Source of the DNA: Streptomyces graminofaciens
GTDB taxonomy: Bacteria; Actinomycetota; Actinomycetes; Streptomycetales; Streptomycetaceae
Reading direction: 5' to 3'
DNA length: 64,000 nucleotides
NCBI RefSeq assembly: GCF_030294945.1
Contig: NZ_AP018448.1
Span: forward strand, 8,714,501 to 8,778,500
A program made the translations under genes and the position numbers. The notes under the pieces were generated by a model. The model made no database searches and was not told where the DNA came from. It was given only the letters and a program-made list of their open reading frames with translations. Positions 35,577-43,564 of the stretch are shown here, piece by piece; within the stretch, counting starts at the first letter, position 1; every line of letters begins with the position of its first letter.

Positions 35577-35822
35577 ATGCCCACAATGCTGCTGTTCGCG
35601 GCCGCGCGGGAGGCGGCGGGCCGAGGGCGCGACGTGATTCCCGGCGGCACGCTCGGCGAGGTGCTCGACGAGGCACGCCGGCGCTACGGCGGTGAGTTCG
35701 CCCACGTGCTGGCGAACTCACGGGTGTGGTTCAACGGAGAGATGCTGAACGACGCGATGTACGGCGCCCCGTGCGTGGCCGGCGACGAGATCGCCGTGCT
35801 GCCACCGATCAGCGGCGGATGA
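35577..35822 (+). CDS. moaD: Molybdopterin synthase small subunit MoaD
   Basis: The 81-aa ubiquitin-like protein ends in Pro-Pro-Ile-Ser-Gly-Gly. The terminal Gly-Gly is the thiocarboxylate carrier needed for sulfur transfer in molybdopterin synthase. It lies 25 bp after moaA with AAGGGGAGA upstream, completing moaE-moaA-moaD. These genes could support cofactor supply for the molybdoenzyme of the same cassette. Confidence 0.9.
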   Translation: MPTMLLFAAAREAAGRGRDVIPGGTLGEVLDEARRRYGGEFAHVLANSRVWFNGEMLNDAMYGAPCVAGDEIAVLPPISGG

Positions 35823-36062
35823 TCACACGTGGTCCTGCTCTCCGTCGACGGTTACCGCGCCGCGTTGACGGCACTACCCGGCCGGCGACCCCGAGTCGCC
35901 CGGCGCCGGAACCATGCGCCGGTGCTGGGTCGCGAAACCGTCCTCGGATCCGCCGAGTTCGGGCACGCGCCCACACCGTTGCGGGTGTCGCGGAAGAAGG
36001 CATTTCAGTTTCGGAGCAATGCCGTGAGATGAGGAATCGAAGATGAAGTACAGGTACCTGTA

Positions 36063-36545
36063 ATGAGCAACGTCACTGGCAGATCCATGACCTGTGAATC
36101 CGCTGTGCGGAGTCGCGTCGCAGATGTCATGGTCACCTGTCCCAAGACCCTGGGACCGCTCTCCAGGGTGGACGACCTCCGAGCTTTTTTCAGCGACGAT
36201 CACGTCCACATGGCCCTGGTCGTCCACCCGGACGACGGACGGCTCATGACGACGATCGAGCGACCGGACATCCCCGAATCCGCCTCCAATTCCGCGGCCG
36301 TCACGGAGTTCGGAACTCTCGTCGGCAGAACGGTGCTGGCGTCATACCCACTTGATGCTGCTACAACAGCGATGAGATTCGAGGCGCGACGTCGGTTGGC
36401 GGTGGTCGATGATTTCGGTCGACTGCTGGGTCTGCTATGCCTGAAGCGAGACGGAACCGGATACTGTTCGAATGAAGGGATCCGCGCCCGTGCTGACGAA
36501 AGGGAACGAGCGCACTCTTCGTCTCCGATGAGCTGTTCCCGGTAA
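36063..36545 (+). CDS. CBS-domain protein
   Basis: The 160-aa protein has the paired CBS pattern, with Val-Ala-Asp-Val-Met at the start of the first motif, Asp-Asp-His-Val-His-Met-Ala-Leu-Val-Val, and Arg-Arg-Leu-Ala-Val-Val-Asp-Asp-Phe-Gly-Arg-Leu-Leu-Gly in the second. CBS pairs bind adenosyl nucleotides and tune partner proteins. The C-terminal 30 residues are not conserved in type. Codon use is less GC-biased than its neighbours. The link to the moa genes is positional only; the ribosome binding site is weak. Confidence 0.65.
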   Translation: MSNVTGRSMTCESAVRSRVADVMVTCPKTLGPLSRVDDLRAFFSDDHVHMALVVHPDDGRLMTTIERPDIPESASNSAAVTEFGTLVGRTVLASYPLDAATTAMRFEARRRLAVVDDFGRLLGLLCLKRDGTGYCSNEGIRARADERERAHSSSPMSCSR

Positions 36546-36833
36546 CCGTCGGCCACCGTCCGTGAGTGCGAGGTGCGTCGCGTGATCTGCGGCATCCCCA
36601 AGTTCAGGCAGATGCAGGGCCCCTGGTAGGAACGATCTTGCGACAGAAAGATCCGACCGAAGGGACTCACGCGCCGACCGGCACCGGAGCCCACTCCGGG
36701 GTTGAGGCCACGATGCGCAACACCCCGCCCTCTGGGCTCGCTTGCTCCACCCGCACTCCGCTCAGGTGCGGCAACACCCCTCGGTGACAAGACCTATGTC
36801 CTCGGCTGACCCGATCCACGAGCGCAGCCTCTG
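36546..36833. other. Non-coding stretch after the CBS gene
   Basis: I see no convincing gene here. Short minus-strand frames cross it but have no recognisable domain. It leads into the orphan right-end block. Confidence 0.4.
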
Positions 36834-37056
36834 CGCGTTGGAAGGTCAATCCGCTGCGGGCGAGTTCGAGACCCTTTTCCGAGCTGGCGCGATCGTCCCC
36901 CAAACCTTTGGTCTGGTCCCGTTGAGCCTCATTGAGGCCGCGTTGGGGCCGCAAGGACAGGAACAGACCGACAAGGGTTGAGGAGCACCGACATACATCA
37001 ACCCACCTGACCTGCAAGAACGGCGTGAATCGGCACTGATTGGTAAGGGCCGCCCA
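36834..37056 (+). repeat. Orphan element right-end block
   Basis: About 220 bp resemble the sequences just left of the att repeats at 49538 and 55335. Shared phrases include AATCCGCTGCG, GCCTCATTGAGGCCG, GGAACAGACCGACAAGG and CTGACCTGCAAGAACG (37007). The tRNA repeat that should follow is missing; an ISL3-type transposase remnant begins instead. I infer the right end of cassette A, whose core site was lost. Confidence 0.65.
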
Positions 37057-37245
37057 GCCCTTCACGCGGGAGGCGAAGACCCCGCAGGCCGGGCAGGCCC
37101 TGGCCGAGGCATCCGCCGTGGCCAGATGGACCCGGCGCCCACCGCACTGAAGCCGCTCGACCCGCATGACGGACACCCCGTCGAGGTCCAGCAGCAACGT
37201 CGTATCGTTGACCAAGCCCGTGGCTCCCAGACGATCATTCTGCCT
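37056..37245 (-). pseudogene. ISL3-family transposase N-terminal remnant
   Basis: Minus-strand translation gives Val-Asn-Asp-Thr-Thr-Leu-Leu-Leu-Asp-Leu-Asp-Gly-Val, then Val-Glu-Arg and Ala-Cys-Pro-Ala-Cys-Gly-Val-Phe-Ala-Ser-Arg-Val-Lys-Gly. This is the N-terminal zinc-binding part of an ISL3-type transposase. It breaks off at the orphan right-end block, leaving roughly the first 60 of about 400 residues. It marks the A/B cassette junction. Confidence 0.55.
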
Positions 37246-37418
37246 AGAGAACAGAAATGATCGCCCAGGACCACGGGCGTCCTGCGTCCAGGGCCACCAA
37301 CAGCCCACCCACCACCATGCAGTGACTGTCAGTCAGCGCACACGAAGGGCACACCGCTCAAGTTCGAAGACCCAGATTGGCGAGAGAACGTGAGACGAGG
37401 CTGAGAAGGCGATGGAGA

Positions 37419-38357
37419 TCAGCTCAGACCGGCGGACGTGAGCCAGGCCTTGGCGACGTCGCTCATGTCGTCGAGCTTGGCGACCTTGCTGTTCAGCTCC
37501 ATGAGTCCCTCGGTGGTCAGCGCCGCGGACACGGCGTTGAGGGTGCTGGTGACGGTGGGGGTGACCTTGTCCTTGTTGATGACGGGCAGGATGTTCTCGG
37601 CCAGGAAGAGGTTCTTGTCGTCCTTGAGGGTGACGAGCTTGTTCTTGGCGATGGCGGGGTCCGTACTGGTCAGGTCACCGACCTGCACCTGGTTGTTGGT
37701 GATGGCGGCGAGGGTCAGCGGGCCTCCGGCGTCCAGCGAGACGAACTTCTTGAAGGACAACCCGTAGACGCTCTTCAGCCCGACCACGCCGTTGACCCGG
37801 GTCTTCCACTCCGGCGGTGCGCCCAGTGCCATCGTGCCGGCCACCGGGGCGAGGTCGGAGATGGTGGTGAGGTCGTGGGCGGTCGCCGTCTTCTGGGTGA
37901 CGGCCAGCACGTCCTTGTCCTCCGCCGTGGACTGCTTGAGCGCGGAGATGCCAGAGGGCAGCGCCTTGGTCAGCGCGGCGGAGACCTCGGCCGGGCTGCT
38001 GGCCTTCGTCTTCGGGTCGAAGTACTGGAGCAGCGCGCCCGTGTACTCCGGGAGGAGATCGATCGAGCCGTCCTTGAGCGCGGGGATGTACGTCTCCCGG
38101 CTGCCGATGTTCAGCCGGGTCTTGACCTTGACGCCCTTGGCCTTCAGCGCCTCCGCGTAGATGGTGGCGAGGAGTTGGCTCTCCGTGAAGTTCGCCGACC
38201 CGACGGTGATGGTGTCGGCGGCGGACGAGGCGCCGGCCGTGGCGCTGGTGCTCATAGGGTCACCGCCGCTGCCGCACGCGGTGAGGACGAGGGCGCCGGT
38301 GGCGGTCAAGGCCGCGAGGCCGAGGAGCTTCTTGCTTCTTGTGGACGCGCTGTTCAT
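37419..38357 (-). CDS. OpuC/ProX-type betaine ABC transporter substrate-binding lipoprotein
   Basis: The 312-aa protein has a lipoprotein signal peptide (Leu-Thr-Ala-Cys, about residues 24-27) and a type II periplasmic binding fold of the OpuAC/OsmF kind, beginning Ile-Thr-Val-Gly-Ser-Ala-Asn-Phe-Thr-Glu-Ser. This family binds glycine betaine, choline, carnitine and, in the EgtU branch, ergothioneine. It starts 10 bp after the permease stop and is the last gene of the iclR-transporter operon. The neighbouring catabolic operon suggests uptake for use as nutrient rather than osmoprotection. Confidence 0.85.
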   Translation of the reverse strand: MNSASTRSKKLLGLAALTATGALVLTACGSGGDPMSTSATAGASSAADTITVGSANFTESQLLATIYAEALKAKGVKVKTRLNIGSRETYIPALKDGSIDLLPEYTGALLQYFDPKTKASSPAEVSAALTKALPSGISALKQSTAEDKDVLAVTQKTATAHDLTTISDLAPVAGTMALGAPPEWKTRVNGVVGLKSVYGLSFKKFVSLDAGGPLTLAAITNNQVQVGDLTSTDPAIAKNKLVTLKDDKNLFLAENILPVINKDKVTPTVTSTLNAVSAALTTEGLMELNSKVAKLDDMSDVAKAWLTSAGLS

Positions 38358-38367
38358 GGGACTCTCT

Positions 38368-39111
38368 TCACTGTGCGGTGGCGGTGGCGGTGGCGGATGC
38401 CGGTACTGCGGGAGGGGAAGTGCGGCGGGAGACCCTGCGGGTGAGGCCGGGCGAGACGAGGAGCCTGGCCAGCCCGAGCAGGAGGAGTTCGACGGCCAGG
38501 GCGAGCGCGGCGACGAGGATCGCTCCGCCCGCCATCTGCGCGTAGTCGCTCTGGGCGAGGCCGTCGATGAGGAACCGGCCGAGACCGCCGAGCGAGACGT
38601 AAGCAGCCACGGTCGCGGTCGCGATGATCTGGAGCGCCGCGGCCCGGATCCCGGACAGGATCAGCGGCAGCGCGCACGGCAGTTGAACGCGCAGCAGGAT
38701 GTCCCGGCCACGCCAGCCCATGCCGCGCGCGGCGTCGACGGCAGCGGCGTCCACCGCGAAGACACCCGCGTAGGTGTTGGTCAGGATCGGCGGCACCGCG
38801 AGCAGGACGAGCACGATCAGGCTCGGAATGGTGAACGCCAGGTCGGAGGCGATGTGCGGGGTGATCAGCAGCACCGCGATCATCAGCACACCCAGCGTCG
38901 GCAGGGCACGCAGCGCGTTGGCGAGGCCGCCGACCAGGAAGGCGCCGCGCCCGGTGTGACCGATCAGGAGGCCGACGGGCACGCCGATGACGAGGGCGAT
39001 GGTCAGCGCCATGCCGGACAGTTCGAGGTGGGCCAGGGTCTGGGCGGGGATGCCGTCGGGACCGCTCCAGTTGACGGGATCGGTGAGCCAGCCGGTGATG
39101 CTCGTGCTCAT
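38368..39111 (-). CDS. OpuC-type ABC transporter permease 1
   Basis: The 247-aa protein has about six membrane spans and the coupling segment Gly-Met-Gly-Trp-Arg-Gly-Arg-Asp-Ile-Leu-Leu-Arg-Val-Gln-Leu-Pro with Ala-Leu-Pro-Leu-Ile-Leu-Ser-Gly-Ile-Arg, typical of OpuCB/OpuCD. The start ATG 39111 overlaps the previous permease stop (ATGA). The open frame continues upstream only as an overlap. The C-terminal 30 residues are Ala/Thr-rich. Confidence 0.87.
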   Translation of the reverse strand: MSTSITGWLTDPVNWSGPDGIPAQTLAHLELSGMALTIALVIGVPVGLLIGHTGRGAFLVGGLANALRALPTLGVLMIAVLLITPHIASDLAFTIPSLIVLVLLAVPPILTNTYAGVFAVDAAAVDAARGMGWRGRDILLRVQLPCALPLILSGIRAAALQIIATATVAAYVSLGGLGRFLIDGLAQSDYAQMAGGAILVAALALAVELLLLGLARLLVSPGLTRRVSRRTSPPAVPASATATATAQ

Positions 39112-39761
39112 CGGGCGGACCTCCTGGGCTGCCAAGGGGTGAGCGAGTGGCCGGCGAGCAGGATCAGCCCGTCCAGCACCAGCGCGATGACCAGGCTCAG
39201 TACGACGCCGGTGACGATCGGGGTGAAGAAGTGCAGCTGGAAGCCCTGCGTGAACAGCGAGCCGAGCTGCGGCACACCGAGCAGCGCGGCCATCGACACG
39301 ATGCTGACGTTGGAGACCGCCGCGACCCGCAGCCCGGCGGCGATGACCGGTACGGCGATGGGCAGTTCGATCCGTATCAGCCGCTGGTGCGACCGGTAGC
39401 CCATGGCGTGGGCGGACTGGATGACGTCGGCGGGTACGGCCGCCAGCCCGTCGGCCACGACCCGCACCAGGAGCGCCGTTGTGTAGACGCTCAGCGCGAT
39501 GACCACGTTGACCGGGTCGAGGATCCGGGTGCCGAGCAACTTCGGCAGCAGGATGAACAGAGCGAGGGAGGGCACCGTGTAGACCAGCCCGGCCAGCGCC
39601 ACCAGCATCGGGTAGAGCCGGCGGCTGCGGTGGGCCAGCCGGCCCAGCGGCAGCGCGACCAGCAGGCCGATGAGCAGCGGCAGTATGGACAGCCAGAGGT
39701 GCCATGCGGTGAGGTCGGCGATCTCTCCGGCGTTGCGGCGGAGCCATTCCGCGGCGGTCAC
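39108..39761 (-). CDS. OpuC-type ABC transporter permease 2
   Basis: The 217-aa permease is a paralogue of the next gene, with five to six membrane spans and the segment Ala-Met-Gly-Tyr-Arg-Ser-His-Gln-Arg-Leu-Ile-Arg-Ile-Glu-Leu-Pro. The GTG start at 39761 overlaps the ATPase stop (GTGA) and its stop overlaps the next start, so all three are translationally coupled. Two different permeases per transporter is normal for the OpuC type. Confidence 0.87.
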   Translation of the reverse strand: MTAAEWLRRNAGEIADLTAWHLWLSILPLLIGLLVALPLGRLAHRSRRLYPMLVALAGLVYTVPSLALFILLPKLLGTRILDPVNVVIALSVYTTALLVRVVADGLAAVPADVIQSAHAMGYRSHQRLIRIELPIAVPVIAAGLRVAAVSNVSIVSMAALLGVPQLGSLFTQGFQLHFFTPIVTGVVLSLVIALVLDGLILLAGHSLTPWQPRRSAR

Positions 39762-40972
39762 AGGTGGCTCCCGGCGGGGGCCTCGGCGGCGGACCCGGCG
39801 GCGGGCTCGACGGACCCGGCGGTGACCCCTGCGGCGGACTCGACGGCGGACCCGGCGATGGCCCCCGCAGGGGCGGTCACCGACGCGGCCTCTTCGATCG
39901 CGCGGGCCACGGCTGTCGGCGACACGGTCCCGGCCAGGTGCCCTTCGGCGTCGACCAGGACACCGCGACCGCTGGGAGAGGACAGTGCCGCGTCCAGCAG
40001 TTCGCGGAGGGTGCCGTCCGTACGGGCCGTGGTGGCGCTGAGGTTGAGGTCCTGCTCGGTGACCCGGTCGCCGTCGAGCCGGTCGAGCGCGGCCCAGCCG
40101 ATCGGCTCACCGCCGGGGGCGGTGACCAGGATCCAGCCGTCCAGCGCCGCCGCCTCGGCCTCGGCGCGCGTCGCGCCGAGCACGACGGCAGGCTCGGCGG
40201 CGGGAATCACGCCGTCTCCCGTACCGGCGAAGCCCAGCGCCCGGTAGCCCCGGTCACGGCCGACGAAGCCCGCGACGAAGGCGTCGGCGGGCCGGGCCAG
40301 CAGCTCGGCCGGGGCCGCGGCCTGTGCGAGCCGCCCGCCCTCGCGGAGCACCGCGACCTGGTCGCCGAGCTTGAGCGCCTCGTCGATGTCATGGGTGACC
40401 AGCACGATCGTCTTGCCGATCTCGCGCTGGAGGCGGAGGAACTCCTCCTGCAACTGGGCGCGTACGACCGGGTCGACGGCGCTGAACGGCTCGTCCATCA
40501 GCAGGTAGGGCGGGTCGGCGGCCAGCGCGCGGGCGACACCGACGCGCTGCTGCTGGCCGCCGGACAACTGCCAGGGGTAGCGGTCGGCGAACTGCGGGCC
40601 GAGGCCGACCCGTTCCAGCAGTTCCAGGGCCCGGGTCCGGGCCTCGCGGCGGCCGAGCCCGAGGAGCCGGGGCAGCGCCATGACGTTGTCGGCGACGTTC
40701 TTGTGCGGGAAGAGGCCGGCGTGCTGGATGACGTAACCGATCTTCCGCCGCAGCTCGGTGGCGTCGGTCCCGGAGACCGGCTGTCCGCCCAGCGTGATGG
40801 TGCCGGAGGTGGGCTCGATCAGGCGGTTGACCATGCGCATGGAGGTGGTCTTGCCGCAGCCGGACGGCCCCACCAGAACGGTGATCTTCCCGGTCGGTGC
40901 CTCCAGGCTGAGCCGGTCGACGGCGACCGTACCGTCCGGATATGCCTTGGTGACGTTGTCGAATCGGATCAT
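39758..40972 (-). CDS. OpuC/ProV-type ABC transporter ATPase
   Basis: The 404-aa ATPase has Walker A Gly-Pro-Ser-Gly-Cys-Gly-Lys-Thr, signature Leu-Ser-Gly-Gly-Gln-Gln-Gln-Arg, Walker B Leu-Leu-Met-Asp-Glu-Pro and switch Thr-His-Asp-Ile-Asp-Glu-Ala. A C-terminal CBS-like region (about 245-370) follows, which in OpuA-type ATPases senses ionic strength. The last 35 residues are Ala/Gly/Ser-rich and atypical. It overlaps the iclR stop by 4 bp, so regulator and transporter are one operon. Confidence 0.88.
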   Translation of the reverse strand: MIRFDNVTKAYPDGTVAVDRLSLEAPTGKITVLVGPSGCGKTTSMRMVNRLIEPTSGTITLGGQPVSGTDATELRRKIGYVIQHAGLFPHKNVADNVMALPRLLGLGRREARTRALELLERVGLGPQFADRYPWQLSGGQQQRVGVARALAADPPYLLMDEPFSAVDPVVRAQLQEEFLRLQREIGKTIVLVTHDIDEALKLGDQVAVLREGGRLAQAAAPAELLARPADAFVAGFVGRDRGYRALGFAGTGDGVIPAAEPAVVLGATRAEAEAAALDGWILVTAPGGEPIGWAALDRLDGDRVTEQDLNLSATTARTDGTLRELLDAALSSPSGRGVLVDAEGHLAGTVSPTAVARAIEEAASVTAPAGAIAGSAVESAAGVTAGSVEPAAGSAAEAPAGSHL

Positions 40973-41679
40973 GACATTCTCTCCGTTACGGGGCCGTATG
41001 TCGGCTGTGCCAGCTGTGCCGGCGGCGGTAGCTGCCCGCCGAGCGAACGCGACAGGTCGTGGGCCTCACCGGCGAGCCGGACCCCGATCCGTACGACCTT
41101 GTCGCCGCGCAGCCGGTAGTCGGGGACCACCACGCTCAGGGCGGCGATCACCCTGGACCCGGTGAGCAGTGGTGCCGCGATCGCGGTGACGTCGTTCTCG
41201 ACGCCGTCCTCCACGACGACGTAACCCCGGGCCGGCGTCTCCCCCGCGAACACCGCCCCGACCGCGCTGGCGCGCCGGGGGATCGTCCGGCCCACCCAAC
41301 TGGTGTGCCGGACCGAGTGAGTGCCCTCGGTGATCGCGATGTACAGGGCGGTGTCCTCGTGCGAGGGGATGCTCAGGTACACCGACTCCCGGGTCACCGC
41401 GACGATCCGTTCCATCGCCTCGCGGCAGTACGGCACCAGGGACTCGTGACTCAGGGCCCGTGCCCCGAACTGCACGATCCGGGTGCCGGGGCGGAACGAT
41501 CCGTCGGCCTCGCGTCGTACGAAACCGCCGTTCTCCAGCGCGCGCAAGAGGCGCAGCGCGGTGCTGGCCGCCAGCCCGGTCTCCCGGGCGCTCTCCGCCA
41601 GGGTGATGGCCCCGTGCTCGCAGACCACGCCGAGCAGAGCCATCGCCCGCTCCGCAGTCCGTGTCGACGTTTCACCCAT
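40969..41679 (-). CDS. IclR-family transcriptional regulator
   Basis: The 236-aa protein has an N-terminal winged helix-turn-helix (Ile-Thr-Leu-Ala-Glu-Ser-Ala-Arg-Glu-Thr-Gly-Leu-Ala-Ala-Ser-Thr-Ala) and a C-terminal effector domain of IclR type with Arg-Gly-Tyr-Val-Val-Val-Glu-Asp-Gly-Val. IclR regulators commonly control catabolic operons and respond to a pathway metabolite. It is first in the transporter operon and divergent from the lyase operon, so it probably controls both. Start ATG 41679 with AGGAGG 7 nt upstream. Confidence 0.88.
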   Translation of the reverse strand: MGETSTRTAERAMALLGVVCEHGAITLAESARETGLAASTALRLLRALENGGFVRREADGSFRPGTRIVQFGARALSHESLVPYCREAMERIVAVTRESVYLSIPSHEDTALYIAITEGTHSVRHTSWVGRTIPRRASAVGAVFAGETPARGYVVVEDGVENDVTAIAAPLLTGSRVIAALSVVVPDYRLRGDKVVRIGVRLAGEAHDLSRSLGGQLPPPAQLAQPTYGPVTERMS

Positions 41680-42022
41680 GCCCCACCTCCTGAATAGGTC
41701 GCAACACTAGGGACGGTTCTTTTCAGATGTATTCAGTACGGTTTCTGTTGAGTGAATCCCGATTGCCACCAGACGGAATACGCGAAACGCATGGTGGCGA
41801 TTTGCGCACGAAGAGTCACCGCCCGGCAGGAGAAATTCTCCCCGAAGGGCTGGATTGCACTGCCACAGATATGCGCGGAGCCCGAAAGAACATCCTGAGC
41901 AGGCCGCTCTGCCACCTGGTGGCAATCGGGTTTCATCGGGCAGAAACCTCGGCGAGTGAGACGTGAAACCGGGCGTCCATAGCGTCCGATTCCATACACA
42001 CGCACCGCTGGGAAGGAATACC
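41680..42022. promoter_or_regulatory. Divergent promoter region with inverted repeats
   Basis: This 343-bp spacer between iclR and the lyase operon is AT-richer than its flanks and has no ORF. A 15-bp sequence (CCCGATTGCCACCAG, 41756-41770) recurs as its exact inverted repeat at 41919-41933, and a related ATGGTGGCGATTTG lies near 41791. These spaced half-sites are candidate IclR operators and could loop the region. I cannot pick -10/-35 boxes with confidence. Confidence 0.5.
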
Positions 42023-43564
42023 GTGAGTGATTCTCGGGAGCCGGTGGCCATCGGATCCACGCCGCTGTCCATTGACGACATCGTGGCGGTGGCGCGGCAC
42101 GGCGCCCCGGTGCTGCTCACCGAGGAAGCCGCCCTGGCGGTCAAGGGCATGCGCGTCCGGATGCTCGCGGGCCTCGACGCGGACGGACCGCCCGTCTACG
42201 GGCTCACCACGGGCGTCGGCGACCTCTACGACGTGTCGGTCGCCCCGGAGCACGTGTCGTCGGCCCAGCTGAAGATGCTCAAGAGCCATGCCTGCGGGGT
42301 GGGCGAGCCCTACCCGCCCGAAGTTATGCGCGCCATGATCCTCCTGATCGTGCGGGCGATGGCCCAGGGCCGCAGCGGAGTGGGCCTCGGTCTGGTCGAG
42401 ACCCTCGTCGCGATGCTCAACCGAGGCGTCACCCCCTGGTCCCCCGGCCGCGGCTCGGTCGGCTATCTGATCGGCACCGCACACATCGGCCTGGTCACGG
42501 CCGGTCTCGGCCGGGCGTACTTCGAGGGCGAGCTGCTGCCCGGCGCCGAGGCGATGCGCCGCGCCGGTCTGCCCGTTCTCGAACTGGGCCCCCGCGAGGG
42601 CCACGCCCTGGTCAGCGGCACGTACGAGGTGACCGCGATGGCGGCGCTCGCCGTCCACGACGCCCGGCTGCTGACCGCCGCCGCCGACATAGCGGCGGCG
42701 ATGAGCCTGGAGGCCCTGCGCGGCAACGACCGCGCCTTCGACCCCCGCGTCCAGCAGGTCCGCCCGCACCCCGGCCAGGCGGCCACCGCCGCGAACCTGC
42801 GCGCCCTGCTCGACGGCAGCGCGATCGTGGCGGCGCACCGTCACCACCGCCTCCAGGACCCGCTGAGCCTGCGCTGCGCGCCCCAGGTCCACGGCAGCGT
42901 GCGCGACGCGCTGGACTACGCCGAGCGCACGGTCACCATCGAGGCCAACTCGATCACCGACAACCCGCTGTTCTCCGTCGCCGGCGACGAGCTCACCGCC
43001 CACACCGGCGGCAACGGCCACGGCGCCCCGGTCGCCATGGCACTGGACGTCCTCGCCATCGCCGTCACCCACCTGCTCAACATCTCCGAGCGGCGCACCG
43101 ACCGCCTCACCAACGCCCACTTCAGCGAACTGCCGGCCTTCCTCGCGGCCCCCGGCGGCGAGGACTCCGGCTTCATGATCCCGCAGTACGTCGCCGCCTC
43201 GCTGGCCGCCGAGGCCCGCGCACTCGCCCAGCCCGCCTCCGTGCACAACATCCCGACCTCGGCGATGCAGGAGGACCACGTCAGCATGGGCGTCCCCGCC
43301 GGCTGGCAGGCCCGGCAGGCGGTCGAGTACGCACAGCAGGGCCTCGGCATCGAGATCCTGGCGGCGGCGCAGGGGCTGGAGCACCACGGCACCCTGCGCC
43401 CGGGAGCCGGGACGGGGGCCGCGTACCGAGCGGTCCGGGAACGGGTGGCCGTCCTGGAGGAGGACCGCGAGATGTACCCCGACCTCGCGGCGGCCCGGGA
43501 GCTGGTCGCGGACGGCAGCCTCGTGGCGGCCGTGGAAGCAGTAGTGGGAGGACTGGCCCGATGA
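42023..43564 (+). CDS. Histidine ammonia-lyase homologue lacking the MIO cofactor triad
   Basis: The 513-aa protein follows the HAL fold end to end: Tyr59 in Val-Tyr-Gly-Leu-Thr-Thr-Gly, His89 in Ser-His-Ala-Cys-Gly-Val-Gly-Glu, Gln278 and Arg284 around Leu-Arg-Cys-x-Pro-Gln-Val, Glu-Ala-Asn-Ser-x-Thr-Asp-Asn-Pro, and Glu417 in Gln-Glu-Asp-His-Val-Ser-Met. Where HAL has Gly-Ser-Val-Gly-Ala-Ser-Gly-Asp it reads Gly-Ser-Val-Gly-Tyr-Leu-Ile-Gly, so the Ala-Ser-Gly that cyclises to MIO is absent. The usual Asn195 is Ser198 and Tyr280 is Leu281. It cannot deaminate histidine by the MIO route. MIO-independent relatives such as ergothionase eliminate trimethylamine from a trimethylated histidine, which fits the betaine transporter nearby. 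GTG 42023 has GGAAGGA upstream. Confidence 0.82.
   Translation: MSDSREPVAIGSTPLSIDDIVAVARHGAPVLLTEEAALAVKGMRVRMLAGLDADGPPVYGLTTGVGDLYDVSVAPEHVSSAQLKMLKSHACGVGEPYPPEVMRAMILLIVRAMAQGRSGVGLGLVETLVAMLNRGVTPWSPGRGSVGYLIGTAHIGLVTAGLGRAYFEGELLPGAEAMRRAGLPVLELGPREGHALVSGTYEVTAMAALAVHDARLLTAAADIAAAMSLEALRGNDRAFDPRVQQVRPHPGQAATAANLRALLDGSAIVAAHRHHRLQDPLSLRCAPQVHGSVRDALDYAERTVTIEANSITDNPLFSVAGDELTAHTGGNGHGAPVAMALDVLAIAVTHLLNISERRTDRLTNAHFSELPAFLAAPGGEDSGFMIPQYVAASLAAEARALAQPASVHNIPTSAMQEDHVSMGVPAGWQARQAVEYAQQGLGIEILAAAQGLEHHGTLRPGAGTGAAYRAVRERVAVLEEDREMYPDLAAARELVADGSLVAAVEAVVGGLAR

Noticed and set aside
42023..43564. Calling the lyase homologue hutH
   Set aside because: The MIO-forming triad and two catalytic residues are replaced, so histidine ammonia-lyase activity should not be assumed.
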